From contig CAADRB010000014.1 of assembly GCA_900708905.1 (NCBI GenBank), forward strand, positions 1,010,146 through 1,074,145: a DNA stretch of 64,000 nt. Direction: 5' to 3'. Under the pieces are notes generated by a model. That model worked only from the letters and a program-made list of their open reading frames with translations. It ran no database searches and was not told the origin of the DNA. This document shows positions 1 through 13,425 of this stretch, in pieces. Every line of letters starts with the position of its first letter. The stretch's first letter is position 1. The translations under genes were made by a program, and so were the position numbers. The stretch comes from Hymenolepis diminuta (taxonomy: Eukaryota > Platyhelminthes > Cestoda > Cyclophyllidea > Hymenolepididae).

Positions 1-3000
1 CATATTGGATTTAACAAATAAGGTATGTTGGTATGTTTTTAACAATCTTTATATAATCTTTTTAGTCCAGGATGGCTACCGAACAATAGCATGCTTAAAA
101 TAGAAAGAAATTTGTGATTTCTGAAGCGACACTAAATTCAAGTTCTAAATTACGCAACCACAAGCGTGTGCGTGTTGCCGCACCGTTAAGCAAATACTAC
201 AACTGTATGTGCATGATAGTCAGGTTCAGTCAAGCTGTGCTTGGGTGAGCTCTGTGAAGCAACGCTTCAATCGAACAGGCACATTTGACCTTGGAAATCA
301 GCCAATAAAAGAGAGGTTTCTTTAATTTTGAATTTGAAACGCAATGGGCAGAATATTTTTACGCTCATTGAGATAAGTTAACAGCCTTCTCCGGTTCCCT
401 TTTTGATTTTGATAATTCATGTGAATTTAGAGATATTTTTGTGCTTAAAATTTGGTCTCACGGTTAAATGGTCTATTTTTATTTCAAATGCCGGTAAAAA
501 AATATCATGTGCTCATTTGTAGACAAGTTCAAAGGGTCGCGAAGGAAATACATTTGAACAGAACAACTAAAATTAAACTAAAAACGTAACAATACACATG
601 ACATCAGGTTGATACATAGCAATGATAAAATTATATAATTAATGACGTGTTTACAAATAGTAAAGAGGTTAATATCTAAATACAAACTTCAAATTACCTC
701 ACATCAATTCATTTAAACTTTTCTATTAGAGATAAAGGCTTATAGAAGAACGTGAGCGAACTGCGCTACTGATTATACGTTAGTAGAATATATTAATTTG
801 TGATTTATTTTCAGGGAATACAGCGTCATTCTTGACTTTCCACTTTTGAAGGTGAGGCTATTTCTGCGTATTTGTTATCACTATATTTTTATACAAAATC
901 TCATACGTATGTCTGTTTTACTGATATCAAAGTGTCAATTTCTTTGGGGGATGAAGCCATGATTACTCTAATTATGAGTTTCTGATTTAAAGGGATAAAA
1001 CACGGCTAAATATCGTAATTAATATCAATTTATATACCCGAATTTAAAATCGATATTATGATTTTAGCATGAACATTACTTGTATATATCTGTCATAATG
1101 AAATAAAACAAATCAACTGTTTTTGAACCGTTTATGTTTTATGCTGTGGCCTCGAATAAAGTCTTTATGTGTTGGAAACGTTTAGCCGTTTTAGGCTGTT
1201 TGAGGTTTTCGTTTAGGGCAGCTTGTTGAAAACCGGAACAGTTATCGGTCGAAAAGATATTATTTCCTTGCATACGTCATTAGGTCTATCGAAAAACTGA
1301 GGAGATTCAAGAGGGTGTTCAACACAAAACGCCCTCTGAACAAATTCTTAATCACCGTGCTTTGATTCCTATCATTCAAAGTAGGTAATTTTTATCAATG
1401 AGCCTTTCTCAGCCAATTTCAATAGATTTCAAAATTTTTAGAGTCAGGAAATTCTCTCTTTCTATCACATTGGGCATGAACCAACAAAATCTGAATGAAT
1501 AATATTTAATGCGAAACTGACTTTACGTGCATATAACATTGTTTCAAAGTAATAAGTAAGAAGGAGATTTAAAAATAATTGGTCGAGTGAGATTACTACC
1601 GGGACTTCTAGTTGGTTACGTTATAACACATTCAAAATCGGTAACAGCTGCAAATGGGAAATTTTGGAGGCTGTCTATTAAACCAATACATACCCAAGCG
1701 GCCAATCATGCGACAACTTTCAACGATCAATAATCTAAAGGAATTTTCACCAATCATTTAAGACGAATAAACAAAATGATTATTATAGTCTGGAAATAAA
1801 AATTGAAAAGAAATTTATGTTCACTAGCAAATAAAAAGGGACAAGTAAATCTTAGTTAGAGTGCACGAAAACGACAAAATACACAGTGCACTTTAGCATA
1901 GCTTTAAATTAATGGGCAAAACTGCACTCTCTCTGCAACTAAATCAGATGTTTTACTGAACTTGTAGATTGACGTGCTATCACATGTTATAAAACTTTAA
2001 CCTGGCTTAAGAGCATACGACAGTTCTCATACAAATGATAATAAATTTTCCACATTTTTTTCTTATCGTAAAACTCTTCCTGATTAAGATCAATATTTAT
2101 AATGTAGTGAAATGGTCATACTGCGCAGTGGTAACCTATTTTACAGCAGTACTTTTAAGGCAAAATTACGAACAAAATTGGAGCGTTTTTGGGTGTTTTT
2201 ATATTCGATTTGCTTCGCGAAATCAAGTGATAAATGTGCTTTTCTGAACAGCAGCCAATCATAGCTCCATTACTCACTGTGAAGATTTATGGTTGGTTGA
2301 CTTTGGCTCGCACGTATGTGCTTGTCTTTGATTTTATTTTGATAACTGAAGTGACAATTAGGGAATCAACAAGATATAGCAAAAAGAAATTGATATTCAT
2401 AGCATAAAAACTAATGTCTTAAATGAACGAATAATTAAGTTAACTTATATTAGGTTAGAAAAAACTCTTTACACACCGAATAATGAAGAGCATAAAATGT
2501 TTTTTCTCCCAGAATCAAGAATGGAGTTAAAGATTTGTGAATATGACAGAATACCGCAATTCAACCAATCAGGAATAAAGAAGAGATAGACAAAAATAAA
2601 GCAATTAAACGATTAAGATAATTTACAAATTATGCTGATAAGTAAACACTTATTCAGTATTAAGATTGCACAAATTAGAATGAACTAAAAGCTGAAAAAC
2701 CAGTCAAAAAGATGATTCTAGATCTCAGGTGGGGTAGGGTTCTCCAAACCCGTTACCACTCTCTATCTATCTCTGAATCTATCTCCATTTTATGAAATCT
2801 TGACTTGTTTTTATTCCTGCTTGTTTCTTCGCTTTCCACTGAGTAAAATATGTAAAATTGCCTTCTTATACCACGGGTAATAAAAGTTTCAAGCGTTATA
2901 TAAACTGTAAATGCTAATGATATTGACTAGTTTAATGATTAAACTTCGCACTGAGTGAATTAGGTAATTTCTGTTGTGCTAAAATATTCTTACCAGTCTC

Positions 3001-4466
3001 ATCATCCAGCTCATTAATGTTAAAGATAAAAATGAATTTAGATGGCATAACTAACCGTGGAATTGTACCGGCCGGTTAACAAACTCTGAATATCATGGAC
3101 ATAATCTCGCCCCCATCAAGTATGAGTATCAGACCATTACATTATTGACAAATACTACGCATGTGCACGCAGAAAACTTTATGCTTTCAGAATTCCAAGA
3201 AGGTGGGAATCTTGTTGTCCTTAAATTATTACCTTCTTCATAATCTAAAAAGTACTTACGTTTAGTTTGAATTTTCTGATCATTCTAGTATAATTGTCTG
3301 AGCAAAAACTAGTAAATTTTATTTATCAGAAAGATCCATTCATGATTATCAGTAAGATAATTCCTATAATTGGTGAATGTGTTGAAGAATGAGAAATAAA
3401 TCTGCCGAAAAATTAAAAGAATTACACCTTCTTTAGAGTCTGTATATATGAGATTGTTTGATTTCATTCTTTGTCTCTTCGCTTTCACCCTACCTTCGAA
3501 GGAAAATCTGTGACATGATTCCAGTATTATTTTCACTTTTGCCTTAAATTCGCCTAATAAGAAACAGTTTACTGAGACTTCAGGAGAGACGTCTGAACTA
3601 GGTAGATTCCAATCTTAATGAAGAAGCCACCTAAGAGCCAACTATACAAAAGGATACGATTCATGTTTATAGAAGTTAGGGAAATGAGAAATGAAGCGAG
3701 TATGATGATTAAATAAATAAATAAGCCAGAGAATATGGGAAGAAGGCAGGAGGAACTCGAGGAAAACACATTTGAATTCAAACACACTAGACGTAGCTGG
3801 ATATCAGTACACTCTTTAAAACGTAGATACATTTGTCACTGAACGAGCAAATCACATTCTCGTTTCACATAGCTCATATTGCAGCCATTCATAGGATACA
3901 TTAGCTACCAAATTTAGAATTTTAAGAAAAATGATAACTGAATCTGCAGGTCTTTTTCTTAAACATGCTTGTATATTTCTTTAGTTTGAATGGTTTAAAT
4001 GTATTACAAAATTTTAACATAGAGCTTGAATGCTTTTCTTCTTTGTTGCTTTTTGATGACTGGACGCTTCTAGATCAGTCAGCAGGACTAGATACTCGTT
4101 ACCCGAATATTAAGAGCAATATTTAGAAGCGACAGTCATTAATCATGCATTTTATTCTTTATTCAACGTACTTTCGTAGGATTTATGTCAATACTGACAT
4201 TGATTGAAGGCATTCGGGTGGGAGCACACAAATTTGGAAAATTTCGATCTAAAACACAAATTTTCTTGTTTCATGATGTAATTTCAGTCCCCCTATACAA
4301 GCCACCCTACCACTGTCAATATTCAAAAAATAATTTTTTTCCAAAATGACTCTGGTGTTATAAGATTGTCAGGGTTTTATGCAGTTTACAATATCTGCGA
4401 CATCCCCACTCCTATAGTCTGAAAGTGGTTAAAACTTCCGTGCTCGCCTTTCCACTAACTCTTTTT
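1..4466. other. No gene seen; AT-rich intergenic DNA
   Basis: Apart from the short repeat at 1589-1625, I see only short open frames with no family features and no splice-consistent exon chain. Confidence 0.6.
1589..1625 (-). repeat. Inverted copy of the right-edge repeat
   Basis: About 36 bases beginning AGATTACTACCGGGACTTCT and including TAGTTGGTTACGTTATA match the reverse strand of 63953-63990 with four mismatches. Confidence 0.5.
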
Positions 4467-4690
4467 GTTACCTCTGTTTGTCCATCCACACATTTTTAAC
4501 TTATGCAGATTTATTAATATTTGATTTAATCATGATGTACTTTCTCTGAGACTTTTGGGCTATATTTAATAAATTAAAATACCCAAGAAAGCAGAAATTA
4601 AGTGACTACCGAGTGGGATTAATATCATGATGGATGATAGGTTTATAGTGGTCTTATATGATAACTTTATAACTGCTATAATGATGGTCT
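4467..4690 (+). repeat. Direct repeat, copy 1
   Basis: Matches 5409-5630 in order: GTTACCTCTGT, CAGATTTATTAATATTT, ATACTTTCT-like, AATACCCA, GGGATTAA, TTATATG. Family unknown. Confidence 0.5.
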
Positions 4691-5180
4691 GCAATCCCAA
4701 ATTCTGAACGTAGTTGTAAAGGCTGGAAGAAGTGTTAAGAAACTGTAGTGGATACCAACTATTCTATTAAGTTAGTTTTTGCAATTGCTTAACTGATAAC
4801 TATAAACAGCTACCATTCCCAAATAAAAATGTTAAAGAATTGAAAGTTAACCAATGAATAGTGTAGGATAGCGATGAATTTGAGAGAGAAAGTAATATAG
4901 AAATTGAGAAAGAACATGGAGAGAGCGTGAGAACATGTGAACCAAGCCTTGCACCGAGCTTGTAAAATCCGTGTGCATGTATACACAGACAGATCAACTT
5001 AGTCACCGACAGACAGAAACGAGCAAAAATCGATGATCAATATGCTCCAGGCGAGCTTCGGTCAGAAAGAGGCGAAAAGCAGCGCTTATGCAGCGTCTAC
5101 TGAGGCGCTCGAACACAAAATCTTTCTGCGTAAAAATATTTAAATGAACAAGTTGTTTGAAAATAATTTTGATAAAATTT

Positions 5181-5380
5181 TGTCAATAACTCTAATCGCC
5201 TTCCAAAATAGCCAACAAAAGACAAAACTCAATAACAACACGAAATTATCTCAATGGTTGGCTTTACTCCAGAATTATGTAACTTTGCACACTTTAATAA
5301 ATGTGTAAATATTATGAATTATTAGCAATAAATTGTTGAGTTATTTTTTCTTGGATGAAAATTATTAATTTTTTCCAACA
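5181..5380 (-). repeat. Solo LTR of the gypsy family
   Basis: On the + strand starts TGTCAATAAC and ends TTTCCAACA, 200 bp, and aligns with the LTRs of the element at 34-38.5 kb (CAAAATAGCC, AACTCAATAA, CTTGGATGAAAATTATT). No internal region is present. No clear target duplication. Confidence 0.6.
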
Positions 5381-5408
5381 CATTCATATGAAAAAGAGGT
5401 GCCTCTTA

Positions 5409-5630
5409 TTGTTACCTCTGTCTACCCAAGCATTTGCAACATGTACAGATTTATTAATATTTTTCTAATAAAGATATACTTTCTTCGGAGCTTCTGGACT
5501 GCATTAAAACTTATATAATACCCATGGCAGCATGGGTTTAGCAAATACTGGGAGGGATTAAGTTAATATTATGAAAAATCTCAGACAATGATAGGATTAT
5601 ATATTCTTATATGTTTAGGTATTAGAAGAG
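5409..5630 (+). repeat. Direct repeat, copy 2
   Basis: Second copy of the 4467-4690 sequence, 0.94 kb downstream, starting 29 bases after the solo LTR at 5181-5380. Identity is moderate with small gaps. Confidence 0.5.
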
Positions 5631-7220
5631 CTCATGGGATTCATTAACCGAACGTCTTGATCCGATTTAGTGGCACAAAATCACCACTTGGAAAGGCATC
5701 AATACACAGAGAATATTGTGTGTGTGTTTAATTAGATATAATTAAGCGTGAATAGCTATGATCCGTTATTGAAAACACCGCATTTTATTGCAAGATTACT
5801 CAAAATAAGAATAAAATATTGATATTATTAAAGTTGCAGTATTAGGACGTTATTGATGAGAAAACTTATTGTGGCTTTGTGACAATTCTACGTTTGCTTA
5901 TAAACTCATCCCAATCATCTACTTCCTACGAATTAAGTATCTCCCTTCACTCCTTACACTTTTTCACCCCTCATTTTTTATCTTCGTTATATCTCATTTA
6001 TGATGATGGATAAGAGACTGGCGAGGTTTACCTATCATTTAATTGTTTGCTCTTATGTCTGTCCTCTTCTTTTTAATTTGGTAAATAATTCGGTTTGATG
6101 GAAATAAATAAGACATACAAAAAATCGGAGTTCTCTGACGGCATCGTATCCCATATATTTGAATTAATGTTAAATAATTAATGTTAGCGTTTGTTGACTT
6201 TGACAGCAAAGATTTAATCAGGAGATGGGGATAGTGGGAAGAGGACAACAAGAGACTGATAAGAAAATCCATTAATCCAAGAACTGAGAAATTATTGATC
6301 AGTAATACATAGTAACATTCGTTGATTTTTTCGGATTTAAACCAAAACTGTTTTCCAACTTCTAATATCCTTAAGGGATGTGGAGGTGGTGGGTTTTTAA
6401 CAGTCACAGATTGTCTACCCATGCTTTTTCGAGAGATTCTGTCCCCTCAATAGTAAAGGAAATATTCGTAAAATATATAATAACCTGTTTTGTTAAACAC
6501 TTCTCAGGCCCTCCTACTAATGAATTGTAAATTATCCCAAATCGTAGTTAACGTACTGCTAAATAGGGCATAATGTACTACAAGTCATAAGAGATATTAT
6601 TAGTTTCTAATTAATTTTATTATTACGTACATCTCTTCCACCTCAGATATTGGGAATTTGAATATTTTGCATAAAACTAATAAGAATTTGTCATTTCGCA
6701 TTTTCATATCGTTAAAAATAGCAAGACTCGAGTGCAAAAAACGAGTATCTAAATCTGGATTCATTGAGGTAAAAGCAGGGTGATTTTCATAACATACAAT
6801 CAAAATGAGTACGCGGAATGATGAATCATCGTTTATGAATGCAGTAATAGTTAGATTGAGCTAAAGTACGATTTTGCAATGACACATGTATTTTCCTCTT
6901 AATTTAAACATTCTGGGTATTCATGCGTTTTCTTCCAGGCTTCAGGCCGACGCTGAAACATAATACACAATAAGAATGAAAGATGTAGTGGCATAGTCTC
7001 AGCTTATCCATGACCATTTCGAATATTTGGAGCCATACCAGATACTGATTTTCCTAGTTATTCCATAATAACGGAGATGAATAGAATAATTTGTAAAAAT
7101 GTTTATCACCAGTACGGATGGATGATCGTGCTATTAAAATTAATAAGAAGAATCGAGGAAATTTTTGGATAGCAAAAGTTATTATGCAAGAACCTCTAAA
7201 AAATTAATAATTTTTGAATA
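5631..7220. other. No gene seen
   Basis: The longest open frame (6039-6422, minus, 127 codons) has a low-complexity composition and no recognisable motif. Confidence 0.55.
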
Positions 7221-7360
7221 GTGCACCGGTGGCATAGTGTTTAACGTGCTTATCTGCGAAATTAGTGGTCACAGGTGTGAAGTCCATCGGTGTATCTCCA
7301 ATGAGTGGGATGGTTAAGTTTGATTAGTAAAGAGAGTAGGAAAATTCCAGTTCTCTACGT
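7221..7360 (+). mobile_element. tRNA-derived SINE copy
   Basis: The head CACCGGTGGCATAGTG resembles a tRNA A box and GGTCACAGG starts the B-box region. The same order appears in six or more other places in the window, on both strands. The B box itself is eroded here. Confidence 0.55.
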
Positions 7361-8450
7361 ACGATGTTGCCCCTTTGTCCAAGATAAATGTTGGAAACAC
7401 TTTTCTAAGTGGAATAAAAAATTTGCGACTGAAAATAGATGTATATTGTACGCCGGGTTGTATTTTTGTTATATGGGAGCATCATTGAAGCGACCTGATC
7501 AATCATCAAATTAGTCAAGTAAATTTTAAGCCCTAAACATTGTGAACGCGAACTTGATCAGAACCTGGTGCACTAATCCTGAAATGTTATAATATGAAGC
7601 CATAAATTGTGCTTATTAAATAAAAAATATACAAGCTAATTCTAAAAATCGAATGGAGTAACATCATCTTGATATTCCTACTACTCTACCCCTATCTTCA
7701 ATCGCATCTGACGTTTTTGCTACCACCCCCCCCCCGCCAAGTTTATAGTTGCTTTTTTGCGATTATAAACTGAGAAATTTATCGTGTGGGAGAATTATTG
7801 TGAATATGTTCTCCGAAGCACTTTTATTGGATATAGTGGAATTAATACGAGTTAATAGCAGTTGTTTAAATAAGTGGTTTTATTGGGAGGGAAATTGCGC
7901 TATCTTTTAATGATCATATACTATAAGATAAAATAAAATAAACAGATAAGATGAAGCTGTTATATTTAGAGAGAAAATTTTATAAATACTTAAATTAGCC
8001 CTTATTTATCTTGCAGTCTTTGAAAATAAATGTCAATCATGAGGACTTGGAATAAATGGGAAGTTGGTTTTTAGCCATTTGCATAAAAGATACCCGTAAA
8101 GAGAAGCGATACCGTTATTCCAATATTAATCCCCTAACAATTCTTAAGATCTTCCATATGGCGAAAGGAAGAAAACCACCTTTTCCAAAACAGGTGATCG
8201 AGGTTTAAATGCTGATTGTGAGAAAATTACGCAGCATTATTAATAATAAGGGAGACAGAAGTAGGGAGAGGAATTACAGTCAGAAGAACAGAGAGCAAAT
8301 GTCTGCACTGAGTGTAAAATCTAGGACGTGTAATACTGACACAAAAGATGACTTGCAATGGGATAAAGACAAGAAATGCGCCTTTATCCACTTTGGATTC
8401 CTCAATAAAATATGAAGAGTGCAGATCAATAAACAATATATTCGAGTGAC

Positions 8451-8641
8451 TGTTGTAAATTTACTCTTCTCCCAGCAAGAGCCAGAACTCAATAATAACG
8501 ATTAGACTTTACTTCAAATTATGCAAGGAAACGACCCTGAAATTTAGCACATTTTAACAGATATGCAAATTTTATGAATAATTAACAAAAATTTGCCAAT
8601 TTAATTTTTCTTTGATAAAAATTATTCGTTTTCATCCATCA
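8451..8641 (-). repeat. Solo LTR of the gypsy family
   Basis: Starts TGTTGTAAAT and ends CATCCATCA on the + strand; shares AACTCAATAATAAC, ATTTTAACAGATATGCAAA and ATAAAAATTATTC with the other copies. Flanked by GTGAC (8446-8450) and ATGAC (8642-8646), a 4-of-5 match that fits a decayed target duplication. Confidence 0.62.
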
Positions 8642-9693
8642 ATGACCTTGCAGAATACACTTACTACACTTGCTGTTTTACGAAAGCCTCAAATCCCATT
8701 GTAAGCATCTAATATCGCAAGGGTATCCATCTCTTCGAATTTAGATATTAAGTAAAGTATGAGTTTTTTATAAAGATGGGGGCAGATTTCTATATAATTG
8801 AGACTGTATATGTCATATTTTACATTTGACAATGAGATGTTCGAAAAGTTGGAGAATTTCTTATCTGAGCCATTCTTTTCTTTAGCAAATTACAAGTTTA
8901 TTAGATTCTCCAAACATACTTGAACTAAAAAGTACTAAGTGGAATGAAAAGCTCACAACTAGTCGATGTGTATTACTCAATTAGGTAGTTTTTGTATACA
9001 CTCTAAGTGCACTTCTAGATGGACTCTCATTTGGGCTAAGGTAAATAATGGCTGTCTAAGAAAAATTAACCACGAGTAGAATGCATTAAGTGGCAAACAA
9101 TTTGCATTTCTGTTTACATTTTTAGGCAATGTACGTTCTTATTGGGATGCCAGAAGTTTTGGAAAAACTTTCTTATTTACCTCTGTATCGAAACTACAAA
9201 AGGCGTAATTGAAGAAAGTATTTCGTCAATGCGTAAGTTTCGTGGGTTAAGAATACACATTTATTTAAGAGAAGAGATGTAGTCCAATGTTAAAAGTGAA
9301 TTATCTTTCCTAAAATTAAGTTTTCTGAAAACAAATTCTCCATGAAGATAACCACAAAAGTCGATTATGGTTCACTACCGGGACTTGGTGAAGGTGGCAC
9401 TACAAAAGGGCTTTTACAAGTTTTAATGAATTGATAGCATCTGAACATATGAAATAGAAAGATTGTTCAGCGAGATATGAAACGAGGATACGAAACAGAT
9501 TATATGATGAAGTCAAAAGGTCAATGGTCTTACTTTATTCGAAAGGTCGATTTTCGTGACTAGATCCCTGAGTTTCACACTAGCAATATTAGCGATATTT
9601 GTTGGCTGATCATGCCATTTCAATCATTTGTATCTCCTCGCAGCCACAAAAAAGAATGATGTATAATATTCCTATTTAAACCATAATACTCCT

Positions 9694-9904
9694 TGTCGAA
9701 CCCATATTAGCCTCTCAAAATAGCCGACAATAGTCGAAACTTAGTAATAACGCGTACAAGCCTTAATAATAGGCTTTACTACAAAATTATGCAAGCTAAC
9801 CACCCCACAATTTGGAAAATTTTAACAAATATGCAAATTCCTTAAATAATTTACAAAAAATGTTGTTAATTTTTTTGGACAAAAATTATCCATTTTATCC
9901 AACG
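9694..9904 (-). repeat. Solo LTR of the gypsy family
   Basis: Starts TGTCGAACCC and ends TTTATCCAACG on the + strand, with the block CTCAAAATAGCC and ATTTTAACAAATATGCAAA in the same order as the other copies. Same orientation as the full element. Confidence 0.6.
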
Positions 9905-12900
9905 TTTCCTTCCTCACATTGCTGCAAATATTATTATTAGTTTCAAATAGAAGTTCGAATAGGGTAATTTAGGGGCATATGGAAGAAACTCAAAGTTATT
10001 ATTTCGCCCTCTTAGAAATTAAAGTTTGTCACATATGCATTACTGAATAACATGAGGGTCTATCATTGCACTTTAAAAAAAGCAATGTAAGTGGTTGCAC
10101 TTTCCTACCCGAGACAAAAGTTGGGCCACAGAACTTCTGATTTTTCCATCTCAATCCATGGGGTCTTAGGAATTTTATCCATAATATTACCCCGCCTTAT
10201 CACAAGGACTACATAGTATGCATCAGCAGCTTCTTGGTATGATTAAAAGTCTCTAACTCTTATCTTGATAGATCATGATTTGAGAACCAATCTATATTGA
10301 TTTTTGTCATTTTCTGAGCTAATTACTTTAAGTTGTACAATCAAAATTGGATTGTACTATCAAAATCGTTCCAATTTTCTGACTGAAAAATTCTTTATCC
10401 AAACCTCAAATCAATTTTAAATATCACATTTCCTAGGGCTATTTAACAACACTTTTTTTCAAATCTCTAACATCGATCTAGACACATTATGGTTGAACGA
10501 AACAAGACACCAGCCACTTGAAAAGACCCGTTTACTTGAGAACAATACTAAAGAAACTCTGAGATACCATTTCACTACTTTTAACTTACATGAGAATGTG
10601 AGTAAAGTATCACGGTCAGGAGTACTTGGGGCACAGAGTTATTACGTTCATACGCATGTGTTATTAGAAGTCATTCACAACATTTGATGCAGAAGAAAAC
10701 AAGTACAGGACCAAATTATTACGATGTTTATCTCCATAGGCTCCTCCATGTTTAAAATAATTTCTCCCCCTTCATCTATCTGCTCAAGGCTGCATTAAAT
10801 AAATTAGAGTATTTTCACTTGATGCTGCGTTATATTTACGTGGGTCTAGCTCAAGTATTAAATGATTAGTCGTTTTAAAAATAAATGAGCAATGCTTGGA
10901 AGACATGCTGTCACAAGCAAATCTCAATAACTTAAAGACCTTAATTTTCAAAATTTTGAAAGCTGATTTTGAACTTCTTTTCAATTTAGTATCTCCTAAA
11001 ATAACAATTCTATTTTTTAAATTAGTTCGTCTCGCCGGATGATACTCTTTAAATTATGAAAGAATTAATTGACTGATCAAAGACTTTTAACTTCACTTTA
11101 TCATTAACTATGATTTTTAACATAAAGAAAGCTCACAAACCCCTGCTAACTTAAGATTATTAGTTATCCCATCTTCTTTTTCATTTGCTTGACTTTCTGT
11201 TAACCGATTTCTATTGTTTCTCAGAACCAAAAAATGCTAAGTCTTTCTGCATTACTGTGGGCAATAATAATAAAGACCCTTGAATTATCAAAAGTTGACT
11301 TAGTTATCTAAGAGAGTTGGCAGACATTTTAGAGAAGATCAACCAGATAGATATTTGGAAAAATGTAAATAAATACAAGGACTCTGCGTCAGGTTATGCG
11401 AATATAAGCAGATTAAGGCCTTAAGTCTTTAATAGATTACTTGTAATGCATCCATTTTTATAAAAATCACCAAGTGATTGGGAAGGATAACATTTTTAGC
11501 ACATCATAATATGCTCCAGAAAACTTCATAAGCTATAAGACCGTAATTTCTCCTTAGTAAGAAATACTCCTGATATTAAGGATGTACCTATCGAGAAAAG
11601 ACGGGACGGTCAAAATATATTTTAGTCACATTTACTATGTGCAAAATGGACGTAACGGTGGCCTAAAATTAGTAAATTAGTGAGGATATCAAGAGAATTG
11701 AATTAACAGCCCGGTGCAATTCTAACCCCAGGTATCCAGTCGTATTAGATATGTCTAAATCCAGATGCTTTACGGAAAATGTTTAAAGGAAGGATTAAAA
11801 GACGACCCTAAAATAAGCAAAGGGGGATGGTCAACAATCTCATTCCCACTATGCGTGTATTGATTGAATGTAATCTAAGTTGATGAAGCACATACACGTG
11901 GATATTGAAGATTTGGCCTAAGTGGATTGTAACAAAGTAAGATAAATTAGAGTAGATTTAGATTTAGAATAATTAGAAATCAATGACTTTGGGTTACAGT
12001 TCATATATTTCCGCAATTAGAGGATAGTGAGTCCTTGGTGAGTTCTGTTATGCTTAAGGTGTCTTTGCTAGCTTATAGCAGTAAGCGAACAGAGATAAAG
12101 CAAAGTCATCGTTGACTTAAGTCAAAAATGCTATGATATTTGATAATCGTGCTACAGTAAATCTATGTGGAAACTGTGCAGATTATGAGTGGGAGTTAGT
12201 AGTTTTGTCACAAGTAACACCCGTGATTTATTTAATCAGTATTATTTGAGGAGAAGGAGAATCAAACATTTTTGGTGCTCTGAACAGAATTCGCGAGATT
12301 TCTGTGACTGGAATATAAATTTGATTTTTCATTGCTATTCTTCCTCGCATTTATACAATAATTAATTCTCCTCAATGTTTATTACTAACCAAGCAAACAG
12401 TCTATCAATCCATATATCCAACTTTTTCAAAGGCGACGGTACTATCTCAATAAAGGAATGAGGAGAAATCGTTTACGGTGTTGGTCTCCTCACATTTTTA
12501 TTTTGAATCTAATCAAATTTAGCTTTTGTAATATTTCACTTCTCAAGCCAGATTTCATAATTGGCTATAAAGCACGTTTGGAGTAGGCCCATTAATTAGC
12601 TAGCTAAATGGGAGCACACAGTCTTGCACGCATAGTAGATCAAGAGGGACTCCCAACCTTAAGAAAGTAGCATGGCCATTAGCTAGATTAGAATACACCC
12701 AGCTTCGCGTCACTCGATCGAGGTGGGAAGATTGTAATCAGGACAAGATGACCGCTTTCTCTCATAACTTCCACCCTTCTCTTCTTGGTCCTTAGTTTAG
12801 CTTGAAGGATGAATCCCTCTTCTCTGAAATATTTTATCTTTCAGCATTCCTAATCATCACCAAATTAGACTATCTTGTCCTCATAAGTTACCCCTGTAAA

Positions 12901-12987
12901 CCGTTAACCATTCCTGTGACCCAAGCATTCCATAAACAAACATCGGGTATCCTCAGCCGGCCTATGTCTCATCGACCCGGAAAAGGT
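9905..12987. other. No gene seen
   Basis: AT-rich sequence with short frames only. The final 400 bases before the gap are richer in C and may belong to the element that continues after it. Confidence 0.55.
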
Positions 12988-13118
12988 NNNNNNNNNNNNN
13001 NNNNNNNNNNNNNNNNNNNNNNNNNNNNNNNNNNNNNNNNNNNNNNNNNNNNNNNNNNNNNNNNNNNNNNNNNNNNNNNNNNNNNNNNNNNNNNNNNNNN
13101 NNNNNNNNNNNNNNNNNN
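12988..13118. other. Assembly gap, 131 Ns
   Basis: Unknown bases directly before the candidate LTR at 13.2 kb. Confidence 0.99.
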
Positions 13119-13189
13119 TTTTCCTACAATCATTCCGACCAATTAAGCACGCATGCAACCATATCCTTATGCGTGTCCTCACCCAAAGT

Positions 13190-13425
13190 GTTGATTATAA
13201 ATAGCCTCCAGTACACGCTCACAGGATACAGGGTGGACCCCAGCTGGACCACAGCTCGCAAGGCGCATCTCTCGTTGTCACATCTTCCAGTTCCTTAATT
13301 TCCCTTGAGACTTTGTACTGAGCTTACTCAATATAACCTGGTCAACTCAATCCTTGGTGTTCTTTATCCTTCGTTTACTGTTAGCCATCTGCCGCTACAT
13401 ACTGGCGACCCTAGCAGGACCTCTC
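13190..13425 (+). mobile_element. Candidate LTR with primer-binding-like site
   Basis: TATAAATA at 13196-13203 is followed about 200 bases later by ACATACTGGCGACCCTAGCA; the TGGCGACCC stretch (from 13403) resembles the TGGTGACCC start of a tRNA-Trp primer site used by flatworm gypsy elements. The stretch is richer in G and C than its surroundings and sits next to a 131-base N gap. No internal coding sequence was recognised after it. Confidence 0.35.

Noticed and set aside
12802..13182. Open frames of 92-114 codons around 13 kb
   Set aside because: More than a third of each is made of unknown bases in the assembly gap.
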